This document shows positions 11,335-22,700 of a stretch of DNA of 64,000 nucleotides, in pieces. Position 1 is the stretch's first letter. The number at the start of each line of letters is the position of its first letter. Source of the DNA: Symbiodinium natans (lineage: Eukaryota > Sar > Dinophyceae > Suessiales > Symbiodiniaceae); assembly GCA_905221605.1 (NCBI GenBank), contig CAJNDS010002435.1, positions 194,501-258,500 on the forward strand, in the 5' to 3' direction. The position numbers were made by a program, and so were the translations under genes. A model generated the notes under the pieces. That model saw only the letters and a list, made by a program, of their open reading frames with translations. It searched no databases and was not told where the DNA came from.

Positions 11335-11760
11335 CTCTGCGAAACTCAGGGTCATCGCAAGGACTGCACGCAGAAAGGCAGAGAATCACCCATACCTTTC
11401 GCGAAGTGCAGAACGTGCTCTCGCGTTACACAATAAGCCTTGCCGGATTTGCGTAGGATGTATCGTGTCTGATGCCATCCACTTAGCCGAGGTGTCGAAG
11501 TCTGCTCGTATTTCTCGAGAAGAAATTGGAGGCTTACAGCGGGAGCGGGCGAGTGCAGATACCCGAGAGCTTGAGCTCGACACCCGACACCCACCCCAAA
11601 TCCCCGCAACCCCTTCCCACACGCATGCCGCAAGAACCCTCAAGCAAAATTCTGTGGACTTCAGGCGGCCGGAGCTGAGCCGCCAGCAGTCACGGGGCCT
11701 GAGGCTTGCTTATCTTGCGGGCTTCGAGGGGCCTATGTTCTTCTTCTGAAGTCTGGAAGT
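10272..11760. other. Unassigned region downstream of the DUF4602 gene
   Basis: Several overlapping open frames on both strands (longest about 210 codons) do not resemble a family and look like chance openings in GC-rich DNA. A 153-codon frame at 10645-11106 (+) has a plausible CPLQ-poor middle but no motif. A CT microsatellite is described separately. Confidence 0.35.
11273..11336 (+). repeat. CT dinucleotide microsatellite
   Basis: About 64 bases of almost pure CT/TC, interrupted once by TTTGTCTAT. Confidence 0.95.
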
Positions 11761-12256
11761 CTTGTCATTTGAGCCCTAAACCCTAAACCCTAAAGTCCCT
11801 AAAGCCTGAGAAGTTGCTGTGAAAGCTGCTTTTGTCTACGTGGAGCTCACGCAGGCGCTCCGGCCCCGTCTCGCGACGCACGCGGAGAGCCTGGGTCGTC
11901 TGCTGGCTTGGACGGAGTGATTCTTTAGGCCCTTTAAAATTTTGAAGACACATTGGCTAAATATTGCTAAATGGTATAAGTCTGTAAAGCAAAAAAGAAG
12001 CTCCCAGGTCTGGAGACTTTGAGGGCGCCCACTGGCTGGGATGCGCGAGCCAAGCGTGTGCCCACTGAAGTGCAGGAATCAACTGCAAGCCAAGATGCAC
12101 GAAGAGGAATGGTCAGGGATTTTGTTAGGGATTCCGTTAGGGAAGTCTTCTTTTGTGCAGCCAGGTGCTAGACATCGCCGCCATTGCTGCATCTGCTCCT
12201 GGAGAGGTCGGCAGCCAAAATTTCCTCGATCCTGGGGAACTTCATGGTCCAATCAC

Positions 12257-12344
12257 TCTAAACCCTAAACACGAAACCCTAAACCCTAAACCCCAAACTC
12301 TAAACCCTAAACCCTACCCTAAACCCTGAACCCTGAACCCTAAA
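12257..12344. repeat. Interstitial telomere-like tract, CCCTAAA orientation
   Basis: About a dozen units of CCCTAAA with variants (CCCCAAA, CCCTGAA). It is followed at 12451-12517 by a tract in the opposite orientation (TTTAGGG, GCTTAGG variants). Confidence 0.9.
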
Positions 12345-12641
12345 AGCTAAGCTAAGCCTTTCGGGGCCGACTCTAGCCCCCAACAGCCACTGCGCGACCT
12401 TGGCTAGGCGGCCCTGGGCGCACTGCAAGAGGCACTGCAGAAGGCAGCCGGGTTTGGGGTTTAGGGTTTAGGGTTAGGGTTTAGGGCTTCGGGCTTAGGG
12501 CTTAGGGCTTAGGGGGAAGAACAACCTCGGGCTTCCTAAGGCCCCAAGAGCCGAGGGCCCTCCAAAGTCCCCGAGGGAGTGGATGGTCGGATCAGGGGCT
12601 GTTTTGAGGGTTTCTGTCTTCAGGATTGCTGGTTTAGGCGG

Positions 12642-12897
12642 CTAAGCCCCTAAACCCCTAAACCCCTAAACCTCTAAACCCCTAAACCCCCTAAACCCCT
12701 AAACCCCTAAACCCCTAAACCCCTAAACCCCTAAACCCCTAAACCCCTAAACCCCTAAACCCCCAAACCCCCAAACCCCTAAACCCCTAAACCCCCAAAC
12801 CCCCAAACCCCTAAACCCCTAAACCCTAAACCCCAAACCCTAAACCCAAAACCCTATACCCTATACCCTAAACCCCTAACCTAAACCCCCTAAACCC
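12642..12897. repeat. Telomere-like tract dominated by the octamer CCCCTAAA
   Basis: About 255 bases, first mostly octameric CCCCTAAA/CCCCCAAA units, shifting after about 12820 to seven-base CCCTAAA and other variants (CCCTATA). The extra C distinguishes it from the other arrays. Confidence 0.9.
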
Positions 12898-12960
12898 GAA
12901 ACAGGAGTCCAAGGAGCTTCAGGAGGAGCTCAAGGACCGGACCAAGACAAGAAGCCCTGG

Positions 12961-13032
12961 AGGGTTTAGGGTTTAGGGTTTAGGGTTCAGGGTTTAGGGT
13001 TTAGGGCTTAGGGGTTTGGGGTTTTTAGGGTT
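12961..13032. repeat. Interstitial telomere-like tract, TTTAGGG orientation
   Basis: Roughly ten TTTAGGG units with a few substitutions (TTCAGGG, CTTAGGG). It is opposite in orientation to the preceding array at 12642-12897, separated by about 60 bases. Confidence 0.9.
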
Positions 13033-13296
13033 TAGAGTTCAGTACTCCGGGTCGAGCAGTTTTACGGTTAAGTTTCATTTACGGCTCTGATATAACACCC
13101 ACCCACCCAGAGAATCCCACAACATTGAGAAAGCAAAAAACAGCCAAATTCTGAAAATACAGTGGCCAAAGACTGAAAACGGCCTTATTCTGAAAATGCA
13201 GCGGCCTTATTCTGAAATTCAATTAGTCTTTAGCCTGATTTTGGCGTTTTTTTCTGAAACTGAAGCGGCCTTATTTTGAACATCAATAAATAGAGA

Positions 13297-13425
13297 GGGT
13301 TTAGGGTTTAGGGTTTAGGGTTTAGGGTTTAGGGTTTAGGGTTTAGGGTTTAGGGTTTAGGGTCCCCTAAGCTCTAAACCCTAAACCCCCCAAAACCCTC
13401 AACCCTAGAACCTTGAACCTTAAAC
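13297..13425. repeat. Perfect TTTAGGG array followed directly by an inverted CCCTAAA tract
   Basis: 13297-13363 is about nine and a half perfect TTTAGGG units. From 13364 the sequence turns into CCCCTAA/CTCTAAACCCTAAA, giving an inverted junction. Upstream (13150-13275) a short motif CGGCCTTATTCTGAAAA is repeated three times. Confidence 0.92.
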
Positions 13426-14222
13426 CCCTAGAACAGTAAGGTCTAAGGTCCTGAACTTCCAAAGCACCCACAAGCCCTGGTCTCAAGATCGGTTTATGGA
13501 ATTAAGGTTCCGCAACAAGTTTGAGCGGAGATTCTCTGCAGGAAACGTCAGAAACCCTGGAGAACTTGCTGATGGAGCGAAAGGCGTGGGCCAAGGACCT
13601 GCCAAGTGCTCTAGTCTCGAAAGGCTCCCTGCAAAGGCACCCCCCAAACATAGGTGCCGGTTGAACCCAGCCTCAACTTTGAACAAAGACGGCCATCGCT
13701 AAGAGCCGTGAACAATTGGCCCTACCTCTCCATACCCAGGCCCCCGAAAGCCCATCACCCCTGTGGAGGAGGCGGTGAGGAGAGATTGGCTTTCCTGGTG
13801 CGAAAGGCTACTCAAAGCCTGGCTCACAGAGACGCTGGGCCGTCCTAGTAAAATGGGGACTCTGCAGGGTCACAAGCTGCCGAGGCTCGTGAGGCGAAGC
13901 TGCTTGCCGAGCTTGGGGAGAAGGCCCCAGGGGATTGCAAAAAAAGCAAGAGGCCAAGAGAGGGGCTTCCGAAGTCAGGACGACGCCTCCGAGATCCTGA
14001 ATACTGGTGTGGACATCCTCGAGGTGGGAACCTGCGGGAATCGCTTGGGAGTCCCTCTCTGGTCGCCTCGAAGATGCTGGGAAAAGACATAGAAAAGACA
14101 TCACATCTTCAGGCCTTAGTGGCCGGCACCACCGCCTGATGCAGCCCGACGCTGCTGCAGCCGGATATTTGCGGAAAACACCGTCACGTGCCGTCCCGCT
14201 GAGACCCCGAGACCTTGCAGTC

Positions 14223-14330
14223 ATGTGGTCAGTTCTCTAAATTATGGTCCCTTTTTGGGTACCATAAATCAGAGGGCCGCCTTCTAATCAGGGCCCCAAA
14301 AGGGACCATATTCTAGAGCCTATGTGTGCT
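14223..14330. repeat. MITE-like inverted-repeat element, family C, copy 1
   Basis: CTCTAAATTATGGTCCCTTT at 14235 pairs with AAAGGGACCATATTCTAGAG ending at 14318 as an inverted repeat. The interior has AGAGGGCCGCCTTCTAATCA. Copy 2 at 14937-15043 shares ends and interior (GAGGCCGCCTTATAATGAGG). Confidence 0.7.
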
Positions 14331-14936
14331 TGTAGGCGACCTGCAGAGTTGCTAGACTTGCGCACCGCCTTGGCCTTTTGCAGCTTCCGTGGTATGCGCC
14401 TGCCCTGCACATGGGCCTATCAATTAGAAAGTGAGTGCCCATGACCATCTTGGAGCATACACCAACACCGACGCACCTAGTGTGAACCACACAGCTGGCC
14501 GGGTTGGTTCACAAAGCATGCTGAATACACAGACGCTCTCATTCAGGTCAGACAGCCGGTGGCTTAGGAACGCTGGCTTCATGTGTAGATTCAACTGATC
14601 AGTACACTTCGGCAGCAGCTATACAACAGGTCGACCCACTACCAACACTTCACATCCGCAGCTGCAACCCGCAAGCAAGTGTACAGGACATGTAACTAGG
14701 TAGAGGGTTTATGTCACAGTACAGGGCCAGTGACAAGCTGCACATGGGCGGACGCGATGGTCGAGAGCCCTACCTTTTGCAACGTGCTACTTGAACATGC
14801 GTGAACATGACTTGTCTTCCTTGAGCTGCAGCGGTCATGCATGATTCGACATGGCGTGCCTGGAAAGGCTTTCCCGCCAGGCAGAATTCGCCGTCGTCTC
14901 AGCGGCTGAGCCTGTGCAATTCCTGGTGTGAGACAT

Positions 14937-15043
14937 ATGGTCAGTTCCCAAAAGCAGGGTCCCTGTTTGGGAACCTTAAATAAGAGAGGCCGCCTTATAA
15001 TGAGGACCCCAAAAGGTACCATATTTTAGAGAAGTGACCACAT
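14937..15043. repeat. MITE-like inverted-repeat element, family C, copy 2
   Basis: Left end TATGGTCAGTTCCCAAAAGC and right end ACCATATTTTAGAGAAGTGA followed by CCACAT. The reverse complement of the right end (TGGTCACTTCTCTAAAATAT) matches the left end of copy 1. A related sequence may exist at 45905-46011. Confidence 0.68.
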
Positions 15044-15164
15044 GAGCTGTCGTGTAGTGCAGCGGAAGCTAAGCCCTGCCGCCGGGCCTGGAGGACCTCG
15101 CCTCAGTCTTTAGACTCCTTTTGGACTCCTTGAAAAACTCCTTCGAGGTCGTTTTTGCGTTCTC

Positions 15165-15642
15165 TTGGCTGGGCCCCTCTCATGGCAGGCATCCGAAGGC
15201 CAAAGCCAAGGCAAAGGCAAAGGCAAAGGGAAGCAGTCGGAGGTGCGCCCCGAGGGCTGTGCCTTCTGCGCTTGCGCTCCCTATGCCTGTTTCCAGCTCA
15301 GGCTGTGGCGCAGCCGAGCAGTAAGTCTGCAGCAAGGAGGCTCTTGTTTCGTGTCAACCGTGACTTCCGCATGTCGGAGGGTATCGGGGAGGGCATAAAT
15401 AAAATTCTGCAATGCCAAGTGATGGCGCTTTGCCGAGGCCTGCAGCGCCTGAAACGTCTGACTCAGGCGCCCTCCGCCCTCGGCCGTCGACTCGTCGACC
15501 TCTTTGCTCGTTGTGGTATAGTCGTGCATGTCCACCCTATGGCCGTCTGTACTCCCACAAGTACGGTGTCGACAGAAAGCCCATGCCAGATGAGACCGGA
15601 GACATCCGGAGTGTTTCCTCTGCCTTGTTTTATGTCTCCTAG
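15165..15642 (+). CDS. Possible exon(s) of an unrecognised protein
   Basis: Two frames have locally protein-like composition. One, at about 15190-15320, gives a Lys/Gly-rich run then Cys-rich CAFCACAPYACFQLRLW. The other, at about 15500-15642, gives PPYGRLYSHKYGVDRK then PMPDETGDIRSVSSA before a TAG. They lie in different frames and would need an intron between them. There is no known domain. This is a suspicion from composition only. Confidence 0.22.
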
Positions 15643-15649
15643 TTCTTCT

Positions 15650-18000
15650 GTTCTTCCCTCTTGCTGTCTGAGACAACCATCTTGGAGATCTTGAACCTGA
15701 ACTTTACTGGCAGTTGTGCTGATCTTCTGGACCAACTGCCCGGCAGGAGCAAAGAAACCCTAGATCACGTCGATCAACAAACCCCTTTAAACACAGAATA
15801 GTACGCATGACAGCACATGCCAGATCCGCGTCCCTTTACTGCATTTTGCCTACCAGAACGTGCGGTGGCCTGCGCATCAATGTTTGCACGATACGAGTAC
15901 AAAAAACGTCCATGTTCCGTCATGTTGCCAGAGCATTCGAGCGAGCGACAGGAACATCCATGCTACTGGCGCAGCTAGTGACGCTCGTGCGATCAGAATG
16001 TGCATGTTGCCAGTGCATCCAGTGGCCAGAGCTCCAATGCCGCCGAACATCCACCAGTGGCTTGGGCATCCATGCCAGCCTGATAAGAACGTCCATGTTC
16101 CCAGTTTTTGCAGAGGCGTCCTCCGCGTCGCGAACACATTGACAGCTTTTGCCTTTGTTGGCTGCCAGGGGGAGCGTACCCCTAAGCAGCAACCCGGCAA
16201 GCTGCCAGTTCATCACGAAAGCTATAGCTGAGCGGTATGGGCCCCCAAATCGCGGCCAAGACGTGACCCTGGTTTTTCCAGCCAGATTGCAGGCTATGCC
16301 GGGCTTTTTTGAGGGGCTAATTGGTCTTGGTTTACGGTGCTTATAAGGTGCTGCTTTGGGCCAAGGTTCGGGGGCAATGATGCTCATGATGCTACCCTGG
16401 ACCCGGGGCCCGGGAAGACTCCAGGACCCCAATCATGCTCATGATGCTACACTTTCCGGCCTTGGGGCCTTGGGCCCGAGGTCGGTAGGATTCCCATGCT
16501 CTCATGACCGTGCCCTTTTGCCTCTGCATTCTGTTGGGCCAGGGTTCGCTCGCCCCCCCCCCCCCCCCCCCAAAAAAAGCAGCCTGAAATAGCTTGCGTC
16601 CCCGTCCCTCATCCCCAAGTGGTACTGGCAGGTGACCGCTGGAGTTCGGATACTTGGTCTGGAGGCACACGGCAACCCGTCAAGCTGCCAATCAATGACA
16701 GTTCATAATACTGGTAGGCGACCGCTGGGCTTCAGATCCTTGGGACGCTGGAGGCGCGTGAAGCCGTCTAGCGAGATGGGATCCTTGGGCCATGGATAGG
16801 AAGGTTAGAAGGGTTCAGCATAGTCTGGGTTTAAAGGTGAGGCCTGTGGGGGTCTCGACATCTCAGGTGACCCTTGGTCCAAGCAGAGTGACCAAGGACG
16901 AGGAGTGCGCTTTGAACGCTCTTGTGTTTCGCGGTTGAAGTGTTGGATTGTTGTTCTGCAGATTTTTCCTGTGTTTGTTGGATGGCTCGAGCAATGGGCG
17001 CCGTGTGATATATCATAGATTCTGATAGCCGCTTTTGTATAGTATCCCAAGCAAGTTTTTGAACATGTGCCCGGCAGCAGAACTGAGAAGACTACTTCAT
17101 CCCCTTCACTCCCTCCCGCCCCCACCCCCACCCCCTCCCCACCCCCCCCGCCCCCGCGGCCCCCATCCGCCTCCCCCGCCATGCCCACCCCCCCCCACTT
17201 AAAAAAAGTGAGTAAATTTGGGGGCGATCCGGCCAAGTTTTTCTTGCAGCAGAAGAGGTCTTGTCTTCATGGAAGCAATCAGTACAATCAAGTCGCAGTC
17301 CGCAGTCCGATTCTTGCCAGTAGGTGAGTTTTCGAAGTCCGAGTCAAGAGAATCCTGTCGTTGTTGCAAAGCTCGTCTGGAGGCAGCTACACCGGTGCCG
17401 ATCCATGGGATGCAGGCTCATCTCGAGATGCAGAAACACCCACCCCCTGCTTGAACTGTGTGCACGACGGCTCGGAGAATAGCAAGTGTTAAGATAACGC
17501 CCCAGAAAAGCTCCCCCCACCACCCCGGAACCTGATACATCTCCATCCTTTCCCCCAAGCCCCGTGAGCCCCAGAACCCCAATATTCTAAATTCCAAACC
17601 CCCCAAACTAAACCCACCACACCCCGCCCCGAGCGAAGGTGACCCGTGGAGCAGTTCTCAAGGAGCCCTTCATTTCTGACACGTACGAACTGGAATGATG
17701 CTGAGAATGGTTCTGCTCATGATGATAATGGTCGTGGGATTGATGATCAGGGATAGTCATCATGACAGCAGTCATGATGACTATGACAGCAGTCATCATC
17801 ATGATGATCCAATGGTTTCTGAAGGCTGTGCTTGGGTTAAGCCCCTTTTATGGAGGGCTCAGGGTTTCGGGGCTTCGGGGCATCGGCACGCGGTTTAGGG
17901 CCTAGGGCTGTGTGCGCCAGGAGACGGCTACATCAAGTCGCACAGCAGAAGCCAGAACGGCTCCAGGAGCCCATCCCGGGTCGCCTTCTCACATGGTTTA
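15650..18000. other. Unassigned, repeat-flecked region
   Basis: No gene supported. Visible structure: three loose repeats of an AACATCCATG-like segment at 15905-16105; a direct repeat ATGCTCATGATGCTAC at about 16380 and 16435; two similar 60-70 base segments (ACCGCTGG core) at about 16620 and 16709; C-run/A-run junction at 16553-16578; C-rich run at 17105-17200. Confidence 0.4.
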
Positions 18001-18560
18001 GGCTTTAAGGTTTAGGGTTTAGGGTGTAGGGTTTAGGGTTGAGGGTTGAGGGTTTAGGGGTTTCCCCCCGCCCACCCCCCTCACCCACATGGTGAGCCTC
18101 TAAGGCCTCAAACCCCGAACCCCTGAACCCACAACCCAAACCAAAGCAAACTAAATAGCCCTAAACCCTAAACCCCCAAACCCCGAACTCCCAAACCCGA
18201 AGCCCTCAATTCTAAACCCCCCCCAAGCCTAACTCTCCTACGACTGGAGGATGTTGAACTCGGCCATGCGGCAGATACAGCAGCAGCCGGCTCCAGTACC
18301 AGCAGCAGGTCCCTCATCCCATGCGGGGGTTTAGGGGTTAGGGTTTGGGGCTTAGGGTTTAGGGGTTAGGGTTTGGGGTTTGGGGGTTTGGGGGCTTGGG
18401 GGTTTTACTGTGCAAAGCCCCCTTTTCAGGTCCACCTCAGGGGCTACTTGGAGGGACTGAGGGCTTGGGTACTTGGGCACGTAGAACTCCACTCATGACT
18501 GTTTAGGGTTTGAAGTTTAGGTTTAGGGTTAGGGTTTCGGGTACAAAGTGACCCCAATTC
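18001..18560. repeat. Cluster of degenerate telomere-like tracts in both orientations
   Basis: TTTAGGG-type units at 18009-18060, CCCTAAA-type at about 18155-18220, TTTAGGG/TTTGGGG-type at 18328-18400 and 18503-18540, with degenerate spacers. Confidence 0.85.
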
Positions 18561-18716
18561 TAGCTGCACTTATAAGCCTCCCTAAGTTCTAAATAGGTTA
18601 TCAGTAAACTTATGATTAGGGCTATAAGTGCCCATGACCTCCGAGTAGCCCTCGGTGGGACTCAGGGTTTAGGCTGGGAGTCTGGCTTTAGGGTTCCAGG
18701 GTTTGTTTCTTGTTTG

Positions 18717-18751
18717 TTTTTTTTTTTTTTTTGGGGGGGGGGGGGGGGGGG
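18717..18751 (+). repeat. T-run/G-run junction
   Basis: Sixteen T followed directly by nineteen G. The same arrangement recurs at 41515, 46834 and 63031, and as C-run/A-run at 16553 and 62790. Confidence 0.95.
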
Positions 18752-18759
18752 CTTTGGGG

Positions 18760-19705
18760 CTTCAACGGGTTTAGGGTTTCAGTCGGCTGCTTCTTCGGGG
18801 GAGCCTTGGGATGGTGGCCTACAGGCTGGAGGCTCTAAACTGGGCAGCTGTTCAGGGATTGAGGGATTAGAAGCTACCCTGTAAGTACTGTTAAGGCAGC
18901 TGAATGTAGGCTCCTTAGTGGAAGCTCAGGAAAGGTGCTGGGGCTGTTGATGGACTGAAAACGGTTACGAGTGAATTGTCAGTCATTCAACTTGCCACCG
19001 CCTTTTTCCAAAGCCGGCAGTTGAGGTTCTTGTTAGCGTTTTTTGGATGTTTATCTGGCTCTCTCTCGCTTTCTTTAAGTCTGACGACTTGTTGACGCTG
19101 CATGGGGCATTGTCCAGCACAGACAAAGAATCTTAGAAGAAGCTGGAAGACCAGTGGGAACCCCCAACCTCCAACGCTTATTTTCCCAACCAGCCCATGT
19201 GACTCATCCTGGAGGCAACGGCAAAGCCGAGAAGCAGGAGCCTCCTCCTGGGTGGACTCCTCAGTGTGAGAGTGCTGTGGAGTCCGAGGTCTTGGCTGTC
19301 ATGAAATCGGCACGTACGCCAGCAAATTTTTCATGTGTACGGCAGGGCAGCGACGGACACCCTGGTGCTAAAAACACAAACAGATACAGGGTCAGTCTAT
19401 GCCAAGACGTGGCAAGAGTCGACACAACGACATCTGCAAGGAAAGGGGGAAAGGTGCACCAAGACCAACCTTCCACAAAAGATCCACAAGGTAAACCCTG
19501 CTTCAGTCCAGCTGCTCAAACTTACCCTTGTCTGAGTCTGGCCCATCAGCTGCTGTGTCACTCTGCAGGAAAGAGGACAACAGGCTGGAGGGTGAAGCCA
19601 CGGCAAAGATTGTCGTTCAGCTCGAGGACAGCCTTGGTCACTGTTTCTTTGTGACTTGCCTTCGCGTTTGACAACTTGAGGATGGCTCCACAGATGCTTC
19701 GCCAG
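18760..19705. other. Region upstream of the first recognised Dbp5-like exon
   Basis: No conserved exon can be fixed here. An open stretch after CTGCAG at about 19570-19633 (acidic, LEGEATAKIVVQLEDS) could be an N-terminal exon of the helicase, whose N-terminus is normally poorly conserved. The true start codon is therefore not located. Confidence 0.3.
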
Positions 19706-22700
19706 TGACCTGCTGGGATGACTTCAAGCTGTCGAAGGAACCCCGACTTGTGAGCATCAGCCAGCTCGAGCCAACTCGAGCCCAACTCTTTCGTTGACTT
19801 AGCAGGAGATCATGGACGGGATCTTTGAGATGGGCTTCACCAAGCCATCGAAGATACAGGGCCTCGCCTTGCCGATTGCCATGCAGGGTCGCAACATCAT
19901 TGGCCAGGCGGGCGTGCGCGGGCGGGGGGCAGTTGCACCAAGGGACAAGCCTGTGGGTGCCCTTGCGGCAGGCCCGGAATGGCAGCGGCAAGACCGCAGC
20001 GTTCGCCTTGGCCGTGGGCCTGCCTCGTTTCAACATGGCATGGCAGGTTGCGGCGATTCGGCCGAAGTCGGTGCCGCACCCCCCCCCCCCCGTGCCAGAT
20101 GCTGGCCAACGTCGAGACCCAGAAAAAGTCGCCGCAGGGCCTCTGCGTCTGCCCGACGTCCGGCGCCCACGGTTGACGGTTGAGGGCTCGAGGGTTGGGA
20201 CATTTTGGGACATCGCAGGTTTTCTAGGGGTGGAGGGGAAGAGCCTTCTGGGGCGCAGGCGGGAGCTGACGATGCAGAACCATGCCGTCGTCGGGAGCCT
20301 GGAGCCTGAGCCTCCCTCCACATGTGACCCCACTTGACCTCAGCTCAGATCCAGCGGCTGGGCAAGTTCACAGGCTTTGGCCCTAGAGCCTCACCTGCTT
20401 TGTAGAACGTCCTTTTGGCATGCCTGGAAGACCGAGAGGTCTGGAGTTCTTCCTGGCCGTCCCACAGGAGCAGCGCGCTCCGCGCAGCGTCTCCGCCACA
20501 GAGTTGTAAGCCAAAGCCAGAGACCCTTTCTAGTTGTGGTCATGCATGGGATGTGGTCACCTTTCCAGCGTATGGCTCTTAAGCATGACATGAAGTTGTT
20601 GGCACGCGATTGCAGCTTCACGTTGGCACGGCGGTAAGGGCCCTTGTCGAGTGATGCTTTGCATTTGTCTACAAAGAAGCAGCTAGGACTTTAAGACTTC
20701 TTGCAAGAAACTTTAAGAGGGGTGCTCGGTACGAGCTTCCTTTCCGCTCTCACGACGATGGTGGCGGAACATCCGGAGATGACGCCGTGGACGGTCTGGG
20801 CTCTAAGAGGTGCTGATGCTGGGCAGTTGCTCAACAGCCGACAGGCATCACCAAACAGCTCCTCGAGCCGGAATAGGCCTCAGAAGGCTCTCAACATCGA
20901 CAATAGCCACATTGGCAGGCAGGTGCAAGAACTCCGAGAGAAGCTCTCTGCAAGCCGGGTCTCCTTGCAAGCTCAGGAGGCACAAGCCCACAGGGCAAGC
21001 TTGCGGCGTGCCCGATCCAAGAGCAACAGTGCTCAGGTCGGACACTGCGGCATGCATGGCATGCAAAGAAACCTGCACGAAAGCCCCGTGGCCTCGCCTT
21101 CCAACGGAAAGGTCACGGTCACCTCTCCCTCCGAGACAAAGCGATCTACGGCCGCATCGTCTGAGCGACTGTCTCCACGATACGAAGGGCAGCCGATGAC
21201 GGAAGGCATTGCAGTGTGGCGCGAAACCCAGGCATTGAACGAAAACCTTGGAGCCTCAGCCGGAGCGCACGCCCATCGGCCTCTGAGATCCGTGCCTGCC
21301 CACGCGCGTGGGACGATGGCCAGCCCAACACGGCAACGTCCAACGACGCTGGCCGAGGGCTTGGAGCCCACGACACAGCCTTTGGCAGCAGCTCAGCCAA
21401 TGCCACCCTGGGCCAGCACGTTCGGATTGCATGGAATGCACCCGGGCCCTCTCAACGGTCTGCCTGGCAGCCCCCAATCCTCTTACCAGATTCCCCCTTT
21501 TGCGGAAGCGGCCATGAGTCGTCTCACATGGCTGCAGGCAGAAAAGGAGGCTCTGGAGGGCTGGCTCAGCAATGCAGGTTACCTGTCGGTCAGCAACGAC
21601 AGCGACGACAGGGCTCGCAGTTCAGAGCATGTCAGCTACGGTGCTCAGGAGCCAACAGTTCGACATCATGACCCGGAAGGGACAGAGGTGTCCGGACGGT
21701 TGCAGGGAGAACAGCTGCAATCGGCGAGAGCTTCTGAAGAACCACAGGGCCACCTGCCCCTGCAACTGGCTGAGCCAGAGAGACGGGCCAACGATCGGCC
21801 CCTGCACCATGGCTACGCTACAGGGCACACGCCAACCTCATCTGTGGAGGATGGAGCCCCAAGCACGCCAAGCAGTGCGAGGAGGAAGTCATTCATGCAT
21901 CAGACCAGCTACAACACCCTGACCGCTGAGCGAGCAGCTGCGCAGGCGAAGCTCGAGGATGATATCAAGGCCATAGGCCTCGAGAGGTGGAGCGACCCAC
22001 CAAGCCCAGCAAGCGAGAGCAAGGGCAAGATTGCCACGTCCGCGAATGAGCATCTCCGAAGCCATGCTGCCACGGCGTCCTTCGGCGTGCCAAGGAACAG
22101 CGCACCGGCCAGCGCCCTCGCGTCGCTTCGCGCCGCCGCACTTGGGCAACCCGGGCAAGCCCACCAGGCAGAGTCCTTTCCAGAGGGAGTCCCGGAGCTT
22201 GGCTTTTGGAGAGCTTGTGTAGAACACGCGCAGACTGCTAGACAAACTGGTGGACAGGGGTGTGTCGATGATGTGCTTTGGAGTTGGCTTGTGAGACGTT
22301 GTCCATGACATGCACAGGCCTCATGGAGTGCCGCGGACAGCACGGCGCATGCCTGGGTTTGCGTATTGGTGCACGTGACTGCGGTACATAGGCGGCGAGA
22401 GCCCGCAGCTCCTTCAGCTAAGTCCAAAGCAGTCCCAGGTGCAGCTGCAGTACGAGCCCAGGCAAGTCACCCCCACCTTTCGCATGCTGCACACATCTAG
22501 AAACTCCTCCTTTCCTCTGCTGCTTCTCTGCGCACATCCTTTCTTGTAGCTTAGCGTGTGCCCTCAAAGCCTTTGACGACTCGCCTTGGGGATTGAGGTT
22601 TCAAGCCTCGAAAGCTTGAAGTTTTATCTCCGTGACAATCTTGGCAACCCTGGCAGGGTCACGGCTGGGGCAGCCAGGCATCAGGACCGACACGATTGCA

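Larger units (their letters stand above)
13430..15164. other. Unassigned region between telomere-like tracts
   Basis: No supported gene. Open frames around 13490-14240 overlap on both strands without motifs. Two MITE-like elements are listed separately. Confidence 0.35.
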
